A DNA stretch of 64,000 bases from Chrysemys picta bellii (lineage: Eukaryota; Chordata; Testudines; Emydidae), in assembly GCF_011386835.1 (NCBI RefSeq), contig NC_088796.1:67097468-67161467 (forward strand), written 5' to 3'. Under the pieces are notes generated by a model that saw nothing but the letters and a program-made list of their open reading frames with translations, was not told where the DNA came from and ran no database searches. Positions within the stretch are counted from its first letter, which is position 1. Every line of letters starts with the position of its first letter. Positions 36,064-48,815 of the stretch are shown here, in pieces. The position numbers and the translations under genes are program-made.

Positions 36064-36940
36064 TGTCCAGCTATACTGAAAGAACGACAGAAGACACTAG
36101 ATCTGGATTTAATCAGGCCGCAACTTTATTAGCTGTCTGGGACTACCCGGCAGATTACAGTGCACAGTGCAGGCACCTCCATGATCATTCAAATACCTAT
36201 CCGGGGCTTCCTCCAGCCCCCCTTCATTGTCCATCCAGGTTCCCCAGCCAGTCTGTGGCTTGGACCTTACCGTCCACCCTCCTTCCCCCCCCCCGCCACT
36301 GTGGGAGGATTAAAGTGGGCTTTAAGAAAGGGGGTTGGCTCCCTGCCGTTCCAACCACAGGAGCCCCAAAACCTCCCACTGTTCCACTCCTTTAATCAGC
36401 ACCTCCTTTTTTAGTCCTTTACCAGGCCATTTATCTGGTCACTGGATGCCTTCCCTATGGAGTACCTGCACTGGACATCTGCCCCACACTTACAAAATAA
36501 GTTGTGACATACAGCCTAACCACTTTTTTCCTCACTGTAATAGGTCTTCCATGACACCCGCAATGCGGAAGGTGAAAAACTCCCTACTCCACCAAAGCCA
36601 ATATGGTGGTGAGGGAAAAATTCCTTCCCAGCCCCCCTAAAAATGAACGACTAGCACAATGCCCACAGCAAACACAACCTGATAAACACACCTCTAGGGG
36701 AAGAAGGGTGGATGCTGCCTTTCCTGCTGCATGGAGAAAGGGGTTTCCAACGCCAGGACTTGCACCTTTAAAGCTTTCTGCCCTTCCCAGGGGGTGAGTC
36801 AGCGCTGCAAAACTGACCACCGCTCACCTTTTTTGCAGCAGTTTCCACCCTTGTTTCCCCCCTCGCCCCGCTGCCATAAAGCACGGAGGCCTTTCTCCAG
36901 CAACACTTGACAATGCCGCCCCCCCTTTAGATGCGGTGCA
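36064..36940 (-). mobile_element. LTR-like repeat, family copy B
   Basis: Same family and orientation as 8223-9149: TGTCCAGCTATAC start, GCAACTTTATTAGC (AATAAA on the minus strand), CTACCCGGCAGAT, CTATCCGGGGCTTCC, CCATTTATCTGGTCACTGG, GTACCTGCACTGGACATC, and end ATGCGGTGCA. Possible 4 of 5 target-site match (CTCAT / GTCAT), but CTCAT also precedes copy A, so this may be element sequence. No internal retroviral genes. Confidence 0.5.
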
Positions 36941-39900
36941 GTCATTGTGTACCTTCATTTGGTATGCTTTATTAGGCTAAACTGCATCTAGAATCAACTA
37001 AAGAAGGAATATTCAAACAATACATGAATAAAAAATGGCTTTTAATTCCCTTTGTATAGCTTTTGCCATTCCTATGTTATTACCATATATTATATTAAAG
37101 AATAAGTAAGCATAGTAACACAAAAATCAAGCCACATGGACATTAAAATAACTAGCAATCCATATGAAAACAAGTATATTTAGCATCAACATGAACAAAG
37201 TTTATCAGCTGCAACAAAATTGCAACTTTGTAGTGACTGTGCTAATTTCAGGTCTTTTCTTCTGCCAATTGGTCAAAAGTGCTTTAAAAAGAAAATAAAT
37301 TTACTCCTTCCTCTGGATCTCCCAGTACCTACTGTCTTGTCTTTGATGGAGACTACGTTCTTGGGGGCTGACACTTTTTATTTGTGTTTTGTACAACTTT
37401 GAACAAACTGTCAGCACTTAAATAATTAATAACAACAACAAACTATGATAAGTCCACTCTGTGGACACTGACTCTCTTTCAGTGTCCCCTGGAAGTCATT
37501 AGGTGTCTTCCCCCACAAATATTTAATAGCAATTTGATTTTCTGGCACTTCTAGTGACTAAAATGTTATCTTGAAAAGCTTGTGGAAACATAGGATTTTT
37601 AGATAAAGACCAAAGAGGGATATTGCTTATGTACTTTAAAAGTTTGAGCACTTTATGTCAAATGATACATGCTGTTGTTATAGTTCTATCCTGAGTAATG
37701 ACTTTAATTTCATTTTTTGTTAAAGTAGACAGAATATTGCTTGGCTGGTAGAGAGCTGGAAGTGTCTTAACTAGTTGATATATTGTAGAAGAGAGTGCCC
37801 ATATTGCAACTCAGATATTAAAATTATAATTGACCTACCCAGAAGAACAATTAAAAGAAGAGCCCAGAAGGTTACCGATAACTAAACACAATACCAATAT
37901 TTGTAACAAACTCTTGGAGTGAAATCCTGGTGTCATTCAAGTCAATCGCAGAGCTCTCACCATTTTATTGTTCCACAGGAATATGTTCAATAGTCTGTCA
38001 ATACAGAGAAAGACTTGTGTGCATACTTAATGTGAAAGCCTCAAGAAATATATGCAACTTATGGGGGATGTTCCTCTGAATTGCATTACTGCATTCTATT
38101 GGAGTACGTAGCAAATATAATTTTTGCAGTTATTTTTCATAAGTGAATCGATTATGGAAGTGACATTCATGGACATAGTTCTGATTGTGTTATTTTGTTT
38201 TGCTAACCCTATCTGAACACAATGTGTGTATATATATTTACACTGTATATACATTTCTCGGGTGTCCTCCTTACAGGTAGGTTCCCACAAGGATTCCTGG
38301 GGCACTGTTATTACTGTCTCCTCACATTATTTACAGACTAAATTTACCTCAATATGCATTAGAATCTGAAGGTCTTTCAGGTGAACAGATCCCCAGATAG
38401 AATAGGATGTCTTCCATTAATAAAGTACATGGTTCATAACCCTTAAATTAAAATCTTCTATGTTAAAATCATATTTAATACTGTGTTATAGGCTCTATGG
38501 AGATGACAAACAATAGAGGGGGGACAGAGGAGAACCCCATCTCATTCACTGTGATCTGAAGTCTCTGCAAATGAGTAGTTTTATTCTGCCTGTTGCTTTG
38601 GCTCTATGGCATGCACCTCCCAACCCAATGTGAGCCTTTCTATAAGTGTCCCACAGGATCTGGCCCCTGCAGATTTGAAGAGGGATAACTAGGAGGAAGG
38701 CTGCTTTCTATAACATTCTCTCAAAGTGTCAAAGAAAACCCTGGGACAAGTTAATGCTAATACAGTTGGCAATGAATTGAGTGTGTTTCCCCACAAAGAC
38801 TTGGATCCTCCCACAATGGGGGGCTGCAGGGCATCTGCTTACAAACTGGGGGAAGAAGAGGCTGGGAGACAGTTTGAAGGTACAGGTCCTAGACCGTAGT
38901 GCATCCTTGAGAGCTACATATATTTTGTGAAAACCACAAGTACTGTGGGCCAGCCACACCTCCACTTCTGTGAGGGCCACAGCAAAACCTCCACATTAGA
39001 TGGGAGAATGAGGAGAAAACATTTAAAGTGTCCAAACTTTATAGTCTGATTTTCCTTGCCACTGTACAGGACATATCTGTCCCTAAATTACTAAAATAGC
39101 ATTACAGATATTTGCCTAACATTTCCTGTGATTACTAACTTAAAGGCAATAAATAAATAAATAAAACTCTTCAATGAAAACCTCTGCAAAACATCTTACA
39201 ATTAAAAAACAGCCAAGTACAATGTATCCAGACCTCCCTTTGGGAAGTCATCTTTCATTTCCCCATTTCTTCTCCTTACAAATCCTGTCAAACCTTGGCA
39301 ATGTTTAATTCAGGATAAGTAAGACTATATGTAACTCCTATACTGACAAGTTAACACTGGTACACTTACTCAAAAAAACAAACAACTATGGCATATGTAC
39401 GCTCCACAAAAAACACTTCATCATGCCTCCGCCTTGTGTATGTTTTATCCTAAAGTCCATCATTCAAATTCTAAGCTCCCTTGATCATGAACCAATCTTC
39501 TATGTGTTTCCTGTGAAGCTACCAGAAAACTTATGGGCACTACAAAATAATGTTCCACCTGATAGCTACCAAGGTTGCTGGAGAGCAACAGGAGGCATAT
39601 GAATGATTCATTTACACTATTCTATAGCACTCAGTCCTTGCTAACCTGAATCCAGGACTGTGATCCTCCGACATTGATGTTGGTGCCAGGTGAGTGGTTC
39701 TCCAAAGTTGCCATTCTGAGGCACATTTTGTAAGAGAAAGATCTTCTCATGGATGCAACTCTCCCTTAATTGATCTCTGTTCTGCTAGGGCTGCTTCACA
39801 AAGTTTCACTCTGCAGATAAACTGAAAGGGCTCAAAGACCTGTGGCTGTCCACTGACCACAGTTTGAGAACCAGCCACTGTCAAAGCAATTTTTTATGTT

Positions 39901-41332
39901 TTTCATGTTTTTTATTTTCTATAAATTTTAGAAGGTTGGAAATAGTTAAAATTGGCAGAGAATAAAGTATCTGTTAATACATTCACATTCGGTATTTTAT
40001 CTGAGGGAAGACTAGTTCGTTATATTATTTTAAATAGCTTATTTGAATTTTGAAACTCTATATGCTATGTTCCCTAATTCCATATTTTACTATAATAAAT
40101 ATAAAGGAACTATACATTATCTTAAATAATAAGACAAAACAATTCTACACACTACCAAGTTATCATTTGAAATCCACATATAACTTAGTTAAAAACCACA
40201 TACTGTTTCAAGGTTCAACCATTTTGACCTGTTTGTTGGACAGATCAATGTTATTGTTTGACTAAAGCACATTATAATTGCTTAATTTTATTTTTAATTC
40301 AGTGATTTAAATAATACATACAGTACAACATTCTGAGAATACTTTCTTTGTAACATACAGTCTCAAAATTCAAGCAAAACAATATCCACTCATCTCAGTC
40401 CTCTATTATAGGAATGCCCTCTGAGTAACAACATTTAACATTTAAGACCCATTGCATAGTATATGGGAATACTGGAGAAAAATATTTCTAAGATAAAAAT
40501 AAAGATAGAATATTTTTCCATGTATATGTTACATTTAAAAGACAAATAGCACTTCTTTTCCAAAAAGGCAAAATTTATGGCCCACAAAGGCTTCAAAATA
40601 GTTTCTTTTCAGATTAATGAATTATAGGTTAATAAAGTACTGTGAGAATTTTAGTCTCACCATCATAATAAGGCAAAAACAGTTTAACATAATGCTCTGT
40701 ATATTGTATGTTACGTTTCAGTACAGGCTAAGAAGTCAATAGTAGTCTTACTATGCAAGAGTTTGTGTAAAAAGAAAAATTCATCCAAACCCTCTTCATG
40801 AGCCCAACCTCCCCACATTTTCTATTATTTATAAAAAAAAATCCTTCTATTCTAAATGAAATTAATAATAATAATAAACATATAAACAAGCTATGTTAAA
40901 GATGAATGGCAACTTGTCAGAAATCACTAATGATATATGCATATATATGGGTTGAATTCAACTTTATTGTTTAATTCTTTATTAAAAAAATATAAGGGTC
41001 AGTTTGTGACCACCCTTACTCTCACTAGTGAGCAGTGTTTCATGAGTAGCTCCTATTGGCTGAAGTGGGTTCCTGTCACATGAATAATTGCTCATTAATT
41101 TAAGTAAAAGCTCACAATCTCTGAAGATTTCATCATAATTTTAATGGAAAGATTAACTATTAATTGTTATTTTTCATTGCTGATTGATTTAAGCACACAA
41201 GAAAGAAGAGCAGCAAGTATATTACAAAGATGTGCAAAATCTATTGCCAGTGTCATCTCAAGATGGCATCTCAAGCAGGCAAAGCCTAGGAGATTATCAA
41301 CACTTATGTTTTCCAATTTGATCCATGTATAT
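36941..41332 (-). other. Intron, largely unannotated
   Basis: AT-rich, with a GC-richer stretch at about 38500-39000 that I could not classify and a short (AAAT)n at 39149-39165. A sequence near 37919-37960 resembles an inverted-repeat MITE remnant (GTGAAATCCTGG). No exons recognised. Confidence 0.4.
39838..39884 (-). mobile_element. Possible hAT terminal remnant
   Basis: The complement reads CAGTGGCTGGTTCTCAAACTG TGGTCAGTGGAC, similar to CAGTGGTTCTCAAACT ends of hAT MITEs. The partner end was not found, so it is a remnant at best. Confidence 0.35.
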
Positions 41333-41490
41333 TATTAATTATTATTATGATATATTTGTTTCAATGTGGCGCCTAAAAACCCTAGTCATGGACCAAGATA
41401 CACTATGCTAGGTGCTGTACAAACAGACAAAAAAAGTGGTCCCTACCCAAAGAGCTTAGAATCTAAGTATAAGACAAAGGACAACACCAC
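41333..41490 (-). mobile_element. MIR/L2-tail type SINE, minus strand
   Basis: On this strand: GGCGCCTAAAAACCC, GTCATGGACCAAGATACACT, ATGCTAGGTGCTGTACAAAC, CCCTACCCAAAGAGCTTAGAATCTAAG. It is the complement of the sequence type seen at 47460-47512 and 48816-48955 (TTGTAAGCTCC ... CAGTGCCTAGCGCAATGGGG). Confidence 0.72.
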
Positions 41491-43984
41491 ATGGATACAG
41501 ACATACATACCAGGGAGTTCAAGGAAACAATTACTGTAGATTTTAAAATTACAAACAAGCATTTTACATTTTAAAATAAAAGAGGTGTAATTTTATGCTG
41601 ATTTACACAAAGGAATGTAGGCTGATGCACAAATTGGACCAGTATTTTAAAATTGATTTTCCTTCAATTATGTGGTTTCACCATAAACAACTACGACCTG
41701 TAGAATAATGGAAGCAACTCACTGAACCCAGATTGTTGCAGACAGTAGAAATGATTTTCAAAATAATTTGTTTCAATATGTAACTATTTTTAATTCTCGA
41801 TTTTTCATGTATATTCTGTTAATGACTTGAATCTTAAACAAACTGCTGTTTGCCTTTACAGTAATGCTCTAGTTTTGACAGAAACTAACAAACAAAATGA
41901 AAGCAGAAAGTTGACTCTAATGCTTGCTTGTGCTTCAGTATTGCAATGCATATGTTGCAACACTGCATATACATTATATGGACCATCACACACACATCTA
42001 TGATTCCTGCAATACTTTTTAATAAAGAGACAAATTAAGTTGTGGTCCAAGCCATCTTTGACACAGATTATGGTGGAAACAAGAGTCCTTAACAATAGGA
42101 TTGAAAGCCTCACAATTGGACTTTGAGGTTTCATGACCTAACACAAAAAGGATGGGAGTTTGGAGAAATGTGATTTCTCAAAGATTAAGTGTCAACTGAC
42201 CTTCCTAAGCCAAAGAGGCTTGGGTCTATGGAACACCCACTCTGTCATGTCTGAGGGCTCCCATTATAATCACAGGATGACCAGCATGTTGAGACCACAG
42301 GGGCAGGACTGTTAAGGCCAATAGGACTGATTACGTGAGTGAAGTCATCCATGGGATTAGGTGTTTGCAGTGCTGGAGCCTAAGACACTACTGTTATAAA
42401 TTATCAGTATCCAATAGAGGAGGTCAGAATATTGTAGGGGTTACTATCAGCTCTTTTTTCTATAGCCGCCAAAGCATTAACCTTTCATGATAGTTTGCTT
42501 AGGTTCACTAACAAAATGGTGGCCTTCTTGTCCACTTTGAAAACTAACTGGAGTGTGTTTTCATTGACCCCAGTTGTTGACAGGTCAGTGGTAATCTTAA
42601 ACTTGTATTTTCTGAGTTTTAGTGACCCCTCACCCCAACATCAAAAGACATGGTCTGATACTAAAACAAATGTCATTCCCTAAGATACGTTTCAAACACT
42701 GCAGGAGATGTTTGTGTTTAAAAAGCCAAACCACCACAACAAAATAAAAAACCTGTTCCCAGTAGGATTTTTGAGTGGGAGGGGAGAATACCCATGAAAA
42801 CTTTTCATTTAGACTTAAGTCATCAAAAGCAAGATATAGACCCCAGTTTGATCCAACCATGATCGTTGAAAACTATTTGTAAACATTTATTGTCAGAATT
42901 GTACCCAAACTTTTTATTTTTTTAAAACTCATGGAACTTGGTGTTTTTAATAGAAACACTGCCTTAATTACACAGAGTTGTAATGGGGGCTATTAGGCTA
43001 CTCCGGTCAGAGAATGATGTAGGAAAACCTTTGAACAACATCTAATTCTAGTGAGAAAAGGATCAGAAGATAGTTTCTAAAACGGATGCTCAAAGGTGTG
43101 AATGTTTTGCAAAAACCTATGGTCCAGTTCTTAGATGAATGATAGTGGAATATGTTTTGATCCTTTTCAAAGCAAGAGTGCTTTCTGTCCCTTTTTTCCA
43201 GCAAAAGACAAGATGTAAAATGTTCACATCATGGTGAACATATTCTACAATTCATAAAATGTATAATCACTTTTGAAGTTTATTTCTCCTTCATGGATCA
43301 TGGCTACTCTTTGATGAACATATATTTTAAAGCACTGTTTATGATTTATTACAACTCTAGCTTCTGTCACTAGACAAGTATTTTGTTTCTATGTTATCTG
43401 CAATACTACCACTCTTTTAAGCCACTGTATTTCCAAAGTGGAGAAGACCAGATGCTTTATATCAGCCACTATACAATTACCAATGGGAATATGTTGTACA
43501 GCTCAAATCTCTGAAGCTCATATTTTTGTCGATTGAGATTTTACCAATGGATTAATTTAGGGAATGGCCATAAATAAAAAAGAAAACAGAATAAAGCAAG
43601 GGAAGGACTTAAGTGAAAGATGAAGAGCCTCTTCCTTTTGCCTAAATAATATGTTAACACGTCTTATGAGGAAACTGAATTGTTCTTTTGGCTCCTTGAC
43701 TATATTACTCCTGACATTGCTCCCTATTTCCTTAACACAGCTTTTCATCAATACTAAAACTCAGTAGCCCTGGTCTGGCCTAACTTCAGTCACTGCACTG
43801 GTTTTGTTTTTAGCTTTGTTTAGTAATACAATGACACTATTAAAGTATTTAAAGGAAATATGCATACACCGTATATTGTGGGTGTACTGTATATTGTGGA
43901 ACAAACTGATTAATTAACCAGTCACCCAGCTCTCTGGATAGCTCTCTGAAAACATCTGCTTAATGAGTAGTAACAACAACGAGG
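41491..43984 (-). other. Intron spacer
   Basis: AT-rich, no exon or repeat family called. A GC-richer piece at about 42180-42430 remains unclassified. Confidence 0.4.
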
Positions 43985-44458
43985 TGTGCTTGTGGCACCT
44001 TAGAGACTAACACATTTATTTGGGCATAAGCTTTCATGGGCTAGAACCAACTTCAACAGATGCATTGAGTGGAAAATACAGGAGCAGGTATAAATACATG
44101 AAAGGATGGGAGTTGCCTTACCAAGTGTGAGGTCAGTCTAACGAGACAATTCAACTAACAGCAGGATACCAAGGGAGGAAAAATAACTTTTGAAGTGGTA
44201 ATGAGAGTGGCCCATTTCAGACAGTTGACAAGAAGGTGTGAGTAACAGTAGCAGGAAATTAGTATTGGGGAAATTTGGTTTAGGTTTTGTAATGACCCAA
44301 CCACTCCAGGTCTTTATTTAAGCCTAATCTAATGGTGTTCAGTTTGCAAATTAATTCCAGTTCTGCAGTTTCACGTTGGAGTCTGTTTTTGAAGTTTTTT
44401 TGTTGAAGAATTGCCACTTTTAGGTCTGTTATTAAGTGACCAGAGTAGTGGCAGTAAA
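43985..44458 (-). mobile_element. Penelope-like element 3' end with GIY-YIG C-terminus
   Basis: The low end is the tail typical of this family (GTGCTTGTGGCACCTTAGAGACTAAC here, i.e. GTTAGTCTCTAAGGTGCCAC on the element strand). On the minus strand at 44280-44471 the frame reads HYSGHLITDLKVAILQQ, then ELELICKLNTIRLGLN and DLEWLGHY, the end of the Penelope endonuclease ORF. A separate family from the 15.9 kb copy, which ends in GGGACCAACATGGC. 5'-truncated beside a poly-A-like run at 44457-44464. Confidence 0.82.
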
Positions 44459-44856
44459 AAAAAACTAACAATGTTAGGAACCATTCACAAAGGAATAGAT
44501 AACAAGATAGTAAATATCATAATGCCTCTATATAAATCCATGGTACACCCACACCTGAAACACTATGTGCAGTTCTGTTCGCCCCATCTCAAAATATATA
44601 TTTTAGAATTGGAAAAGATACAGAGAAGGGCTACCAAAATGATTAGGGGGATGGAGCAACTTCCATATGAAAAAGTGATGACTAAGGGGGGATATGATAG
44701 AGGTGTACAAAATCATGAATGATGTGAAAAAAGTTAATAAGAAAGTGTTATTTCCCCTTCCCATAACATAAGAACCAGGGGAACAAAACAAACAAAATGA
44801 AGTATTCCTTCACACAATGCACAGTCAATCTGTGGAACCTGTTGCCAGGGTATGTT

Positions 44857-45986
44857 TACTCCTGGGGGAATTTTGCACCACTGCACACTGCAGAATTCAT
44901 AACCCGAATAGATATTTTTTTCTCAGCAAAATATACATTCTACTGGAGAGGCACTGCAGTTATACCTTTTGCCCACCAGAGGCTGCTGGGGTGCCAGAAC
45001 AGAGGGTAATAACTAGCAGCCAATAGAGAGAGGAGGAAAGGCTGCATTCCTCACAGCAGTGCTTGGTGAGGAAACATAGGATATTGGGGGGACAGACAGC
45101 GGAGCACACGGGGCTGCTGAGGGTCACATATACTGGGTTCAGAAGGGCTAGTGGGAAGTGACAGACTGGGGGGACTGAAGGGGAATCAGGTGCAAGGACA
45201 CATGGGGATGGGGTTGGGGTGGCTGAGTGCGGGGTGCAGGGACACATGGAGACAGGTGGTGCAGGGACAGATGGAGTTGAGGGTGGCTGAGTGGGGGTGC
45301 AGGGGCACATGGGAACAGGTGGTGCAGGGACACAAGGACGGGGAAAGGATGGCTGAGTGTGGGTGCTGAGACACATCGGGACGGGGGGAAGGGGTGTAGG
45401 GACACATGTGTGAGGAAGGTGCAGGAACACAGGCAGAGTGCAGGGATACTGGGAACAGAAGCAGATGTGCCGAGTGAATGGGAGATGCTATGGGTCAGCC
45501 AGGGTCTGCATGGGGGAGGCTCCCCAACTCCCTAACAATCCCTCCTCCACTAAAAAAAAACAAAACCCCACAAACCTGTTCCGTACTTCTCCCACCCACA
45601 CCAACATTCCTCCAAGTTCAATCCCAGGCTCCTTCCAGCCAATTACTTCCTTCTCCTTCAGCTCCTCCATTACCCCAGACTCCCACAAGCCGTTGCACTG
45701 CTTCTGAGGGTTGTGAGAAATACATTTCTGTATTGTAGTTTAATTGAATTTTTATTCAAAGTTCTGTATTAATATGCCTCATAAGGAATCTATTTGTCAA
45801 ACATTTCCTGAAACTTTTTTGTTGTCTGTATCATTACAGACATACTTGCTGACCGGTATTTTGAAATTACCAAAACAACTGAAACTGACATGATTATATT
45901 GTTATTTTGACAAATAAAATATGCACAAATTTAAAATATTGTGTGCAGAATTTTTTATATTTTGGCACAGAATTCCCCTAGGAGTA
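44857..45986. mobile_element. TIR element copy 2, nested in CR1
   Basis: Starts TACTCCTGGGGGAATTTTGC and ends GGCACAGAATTCCCCTAGGAGTA. Because it interrupts a CR1, the borders are certain. ATGTT occurs at 44852-44856 and again at 45988-45992, one base beyond the right end, a 5-bp candidate target-site duplication. The right subterminal region (GACCGGTATTTTGAAAT, TGTTATTTTGAC, AATATTGTGTGCAGAATTTT) matches copies 1 and 3. No transposase; the core is a minisatellite. Confidence 0.88.
45070..45450 (+). repeat. Minisatellite GTGCAGGGACACATGG inside TIR copy 2
   Basis: The motif GTGCAGGGACACATGG recurs about seven times with alternating short (about 25 bp) and long (about 40 bp, with GGTGGCTGAGTG) units, so a higher-order unit of roughly 65 bp. 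Open frames on both strands here are artefacts. Confidence 0.85.
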
Positions 45987-46275
45987 GATGTTGTGAAGGC
46001 CAAAAATATAACTGGGTTCAAAAAAAGAATCAGATAAGTTCATGGAGAATAGGTCCATCGATAGCTATTAGCCACGATGGTCAGGGATGCAACCCCGTAC
46101 TCTGGGTGTCCTTAGCCTCTAACTGCAGAAGCTGAGAGTGGAAGACCAGGGATGGGTCAGTCAATAATTGCCCTGTTCTGTTCATTCCTTCTGAAGCATC
46201 TTGCATTGGCCACTGTTGGAAGACAAGATACTAGTATATTGGCCTGACTCAGTATGGCTGTTACGTTCTTATAGA

Positions 46276-46570
46276 TTAGAGAGAGAGAGAAAATACTATG
46301 CTGCTAATTATGAACTATCCAGACAAGAGAAGTTCAAGACCTGAATACGTTCTCATGACATCATGCTAATTATGAGAGTGAAGCTTTAGGGAAACTGTGA
46401 TATCATCGGAATCGTAAAATGTTTAAATAGCATTTTTCACAATTTTTTTACATTATTCCTAATTTGTCTTCATTATGGTGTTTTAATTATTCCATCTCTC
46501 ATACAAGATTCAGAAGTTTTTTTAAAATGAAATTTATACAAGCTATGTCACTCTTTGTAGATGTATTTAT
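46276..46570 (-). other. Intron spacer
   Basis: AT-rich sequence between CR1 and TIR copy 3; nothing recognised. Confidence 0.4.
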
Positions 46571-46826
46571 TATTTCTGCTGGAATTCTGCACCACTGCAA
46601 AATGCAGAATTTGTACAGAATTAATGTTCCCTGCAGAATGTGTGATCCCCTCCCGGCATTCCTGCCTGTACTTCCCGCCTGGGGCTGACTGCGTGAGCCC
46701 TTGCCGCCCAGGGCTGACCATGGGAGCGTGATTATATTGTATAATTTTGACAAATAAAATATGCAGAATTTTTAAATACTGTGTGCAGAATTTTTACTTT
46801 TTTGGCATAAAATTCCCTCAGGAGTA
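46571..46826. mobile_element. TIR element copy 3, short form
   Basis: TATTTCTGCTGGAATTCTGC (decayed left end), GTACAGAATTAATGTTCCCTG, then a short GC-rich middle, and the right end TTTGACAAATAAAATATGC ... TTGGCATAAAATTCCCTCAGGAGTA. It has no minisatellite. TTTAT occurs at 46566-46570 and 46828-46832, again with one extra base after the right end, as in copy 2. Confidence 0.8.
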
Positions 46827-47455
46827 CTTTATATAGATACAAAATAACCTTTTAGGAATAGGTACTTCTGCCCGCAATCTTTTTTTAAAATTTTATTATT
46901 ATAATTATTTTATTTCTGGATTTTTTTTATTCCTGGTTCAATTTGATTTTCTTATTCCTGGCTCAATTATGAACAAGGTCATTGTTGATTAGAGGACTAT
47001 GTCCCAATACTATGATACTGAAGGAACCTCACCAACATGAATTCTTTTCCAGTTGCTAAGGTTAAAATGTTATGGGCATTGTTTAAAATGCAGAAGGAAG
47101 CACTTCTACATGAGGATAAACCTTTTAATCTCCAAAAGCATCTGTAGGAATTACACAGATGGACAGAAGAAATCTAACAAAACAGGTAGGCCTCGTATTT
47201 AGATATTGAGATTATTATAATTATTATTAGTTTGCTTCCCCTTTACAATTATTAACTGTTCATAGCAAAACCAAACCAATCAACTAGAAGTGCTGTAGGC
47301 CCAAATTAAGGAATTTACTTGGATGAGATATGGTTATGAAGTGAACAAGAACACTACTCTAGTTATTATATTTTAAATGAGTTGTTTCTAATTTATACTA
47401 GAGTCAGAGTGCTGAAACCACCTGACATTCTGATCAATAATGTCTCATTTTTATT
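46827..47455 (-). other. Intron spacer
   Basis: AT-rich sequence with TTATTATTATTATTA-like runs near 46890-46960 and 47215-47230; no recognised element. Confidence 0.4.
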
Positions 47456-47512
47456 TTGTACTCCCCCATCTGTCTATATCCATCTGTTGTCTCTTGTCTT
47501 GTACTTAGCCTG

Positions 47513-48815
47513 CAGGCCCGCTGACAGCAATTCCGGGCCCCAGGGCACAACAGTCAATGGGCTCACACACACGCACAAGCCACGCCCGCTCAGAAGTGGT
47601 CTGCCTGACATTTAAGCGGTGCAGGCGCCCAGTGAGCTGCTGGCTGCATTGCTGGGTGTGGTCTTCCAGCACGGTCAGGGCTTCCACATGCCAGCCTGGT
47701 AGGCTTGTCAACTGTCTAATCGCGCAAACCCAAAGACCCTTGTCTCTCCCCCTGACCCGCCCCTTCCATGAGACCACGCCCCCATCCCGCCCCTTCTCCG
47801 AGGCACCAGCCCCTGCTGACTCCATCCCCCCTCCCTCCGTCACTCACTTACCCCACCCTCACTCACTTTCACCAGGCTGGGGCAGGGGGCTGAAGTGCAG
47901 TAGGGGGTGAGGGGTCGGACTCTGGAAGGGAGTTTGGGTGCGGGAGGGGGCTCAGGGTGTGGGCTTTGGGAGGGAGTTTGGGTGCGGGAGGTAGTGAGGG
48001 GTTCAGGCTATAAGAGGGAGTTTGGGTGCTGGAGGGGGTGCAAGGTGCAGGCTCAGAGGGAGTTTGGGTGCGGGAGGGGGCTCGGGGTGAGGGCCCTGAG
48101 AGGGAGTTTGGGTGCAGGAAGAGGTTCAGGGTGCGGGCTTTGAGAGGGAGTTTGGGTGCAGGCTGCAGGCTCTGGGAGGGAGTTTGGGTGCGGAGGGGTT
48201 GCGGGCTCTGAGAGGGAGTTTGGGTGTGGGATGGGGTGCGGGCTCTGGGAGGGAGTTTGGGTGCGGGGTGCAAGCTCTGGGAGGGAGTTTGGGTGTGGGA
48301 AGGGGTGCAGGGTTGGGCTCTGGAAGGGAGTTTTTGTGTGGGGGGTGAGGGATGCAGACTCTGGAAGGGAGTTTGGGTGCGGGAGGGGGTGAGGGGTCAG
48401 GTTCTGGGAGGGAGTTTGGGTGCAGGCTCTAGGCTGGGACAGGGCTTTGGGGTGCAGGAGAGGGGCAGGAGGTCGGCACTTACCTTGGGTGGCTCCCAAA
48501 AGCGACTGGCACACCCCTCTGGCAGTGGCTCCTAGGTGGGGGACCAAGGGGGTCTCCGCATGCCACTGCCCGCAGGCACCGCCCCCGAAGCTCCCATTGG
48601 CCACAGTTCCTGGCCAATGGGAACTTCGGAGTCAGTGCTCGGGGCGAGGGCAGTGCGCAGAGACCCCTTGTCCTCCCGAGGGGCCACAGGGACATGCTGG
48701 CCGCTTCCAGGAGCGGTGCGCAGCAAGCAGAAAGCCTGCCTTAGCCCTGCTGCGCTACTGGTGACTGGGGGCCACGGGACAATTGCCCCCTTTGCTTCCT
48801 CTGATGGCAGGCCTT
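47513..48815. mobile_element. GC-rich hAT-like element with minisatellite core
   Basis: The left end CAGGCCCGCTGACAGC and the complement of the right end AAGGCCTGCCATCAGAGG agree at most early positions. TTAGCCTG (47505-47512) and TTAGCTTG (48816-48823) flank it, a 7-of-8 target-site duplication of hAT length. It lies inside a SINE whose two halves rejoin when it is removed. No transposase. Its GC- and CpG-rich body generates many chance open frames. Confidence 0.72.
47900..48445 (+). repeat. Minisatellite GGGAGGGAGTTTGGGTGCGGG, about 13 units
   Basis: GGGAGTTTGGGTG recurs about 13 times from about 47928 to 48425 with spacing of 32-47 bp; the intervening text is GGGTGCGGGCTCTGGGAG-like. All open frames in 47869-48604 on both strands come from it. 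Confidence 0.92.

Larger units (their letters stand above)
44467..46275 (+). mobile_element. CR1 LINE, plus strand, split by a TIR element
   Basis: Left part 44467-44856: IMPLYKSMVHPHLKHYVQF, then LELEKIQRRATKMIRGMEQL, and further decayed thumb text to CTGTTGCCAGGG. Right part 45987-46275: ATGTTGTGAAGGCCAAAAATAT, TCAAAAAAAGAATCAGATAAG, GATAGCTATTAGCCA and the terminus GGCCTGACTCAGTATGGCTG. The break falls exactly at the borders of the TIR element. Same subfamily as the minus copy at 21606. Confidence 0.88.

Noticed and set aside
44960..45738. Proline-rich open frames on both strands
   Set aside because: Produced by the GTGCAGGGACACATGG minisatellite and flanks in TIR copy 2.
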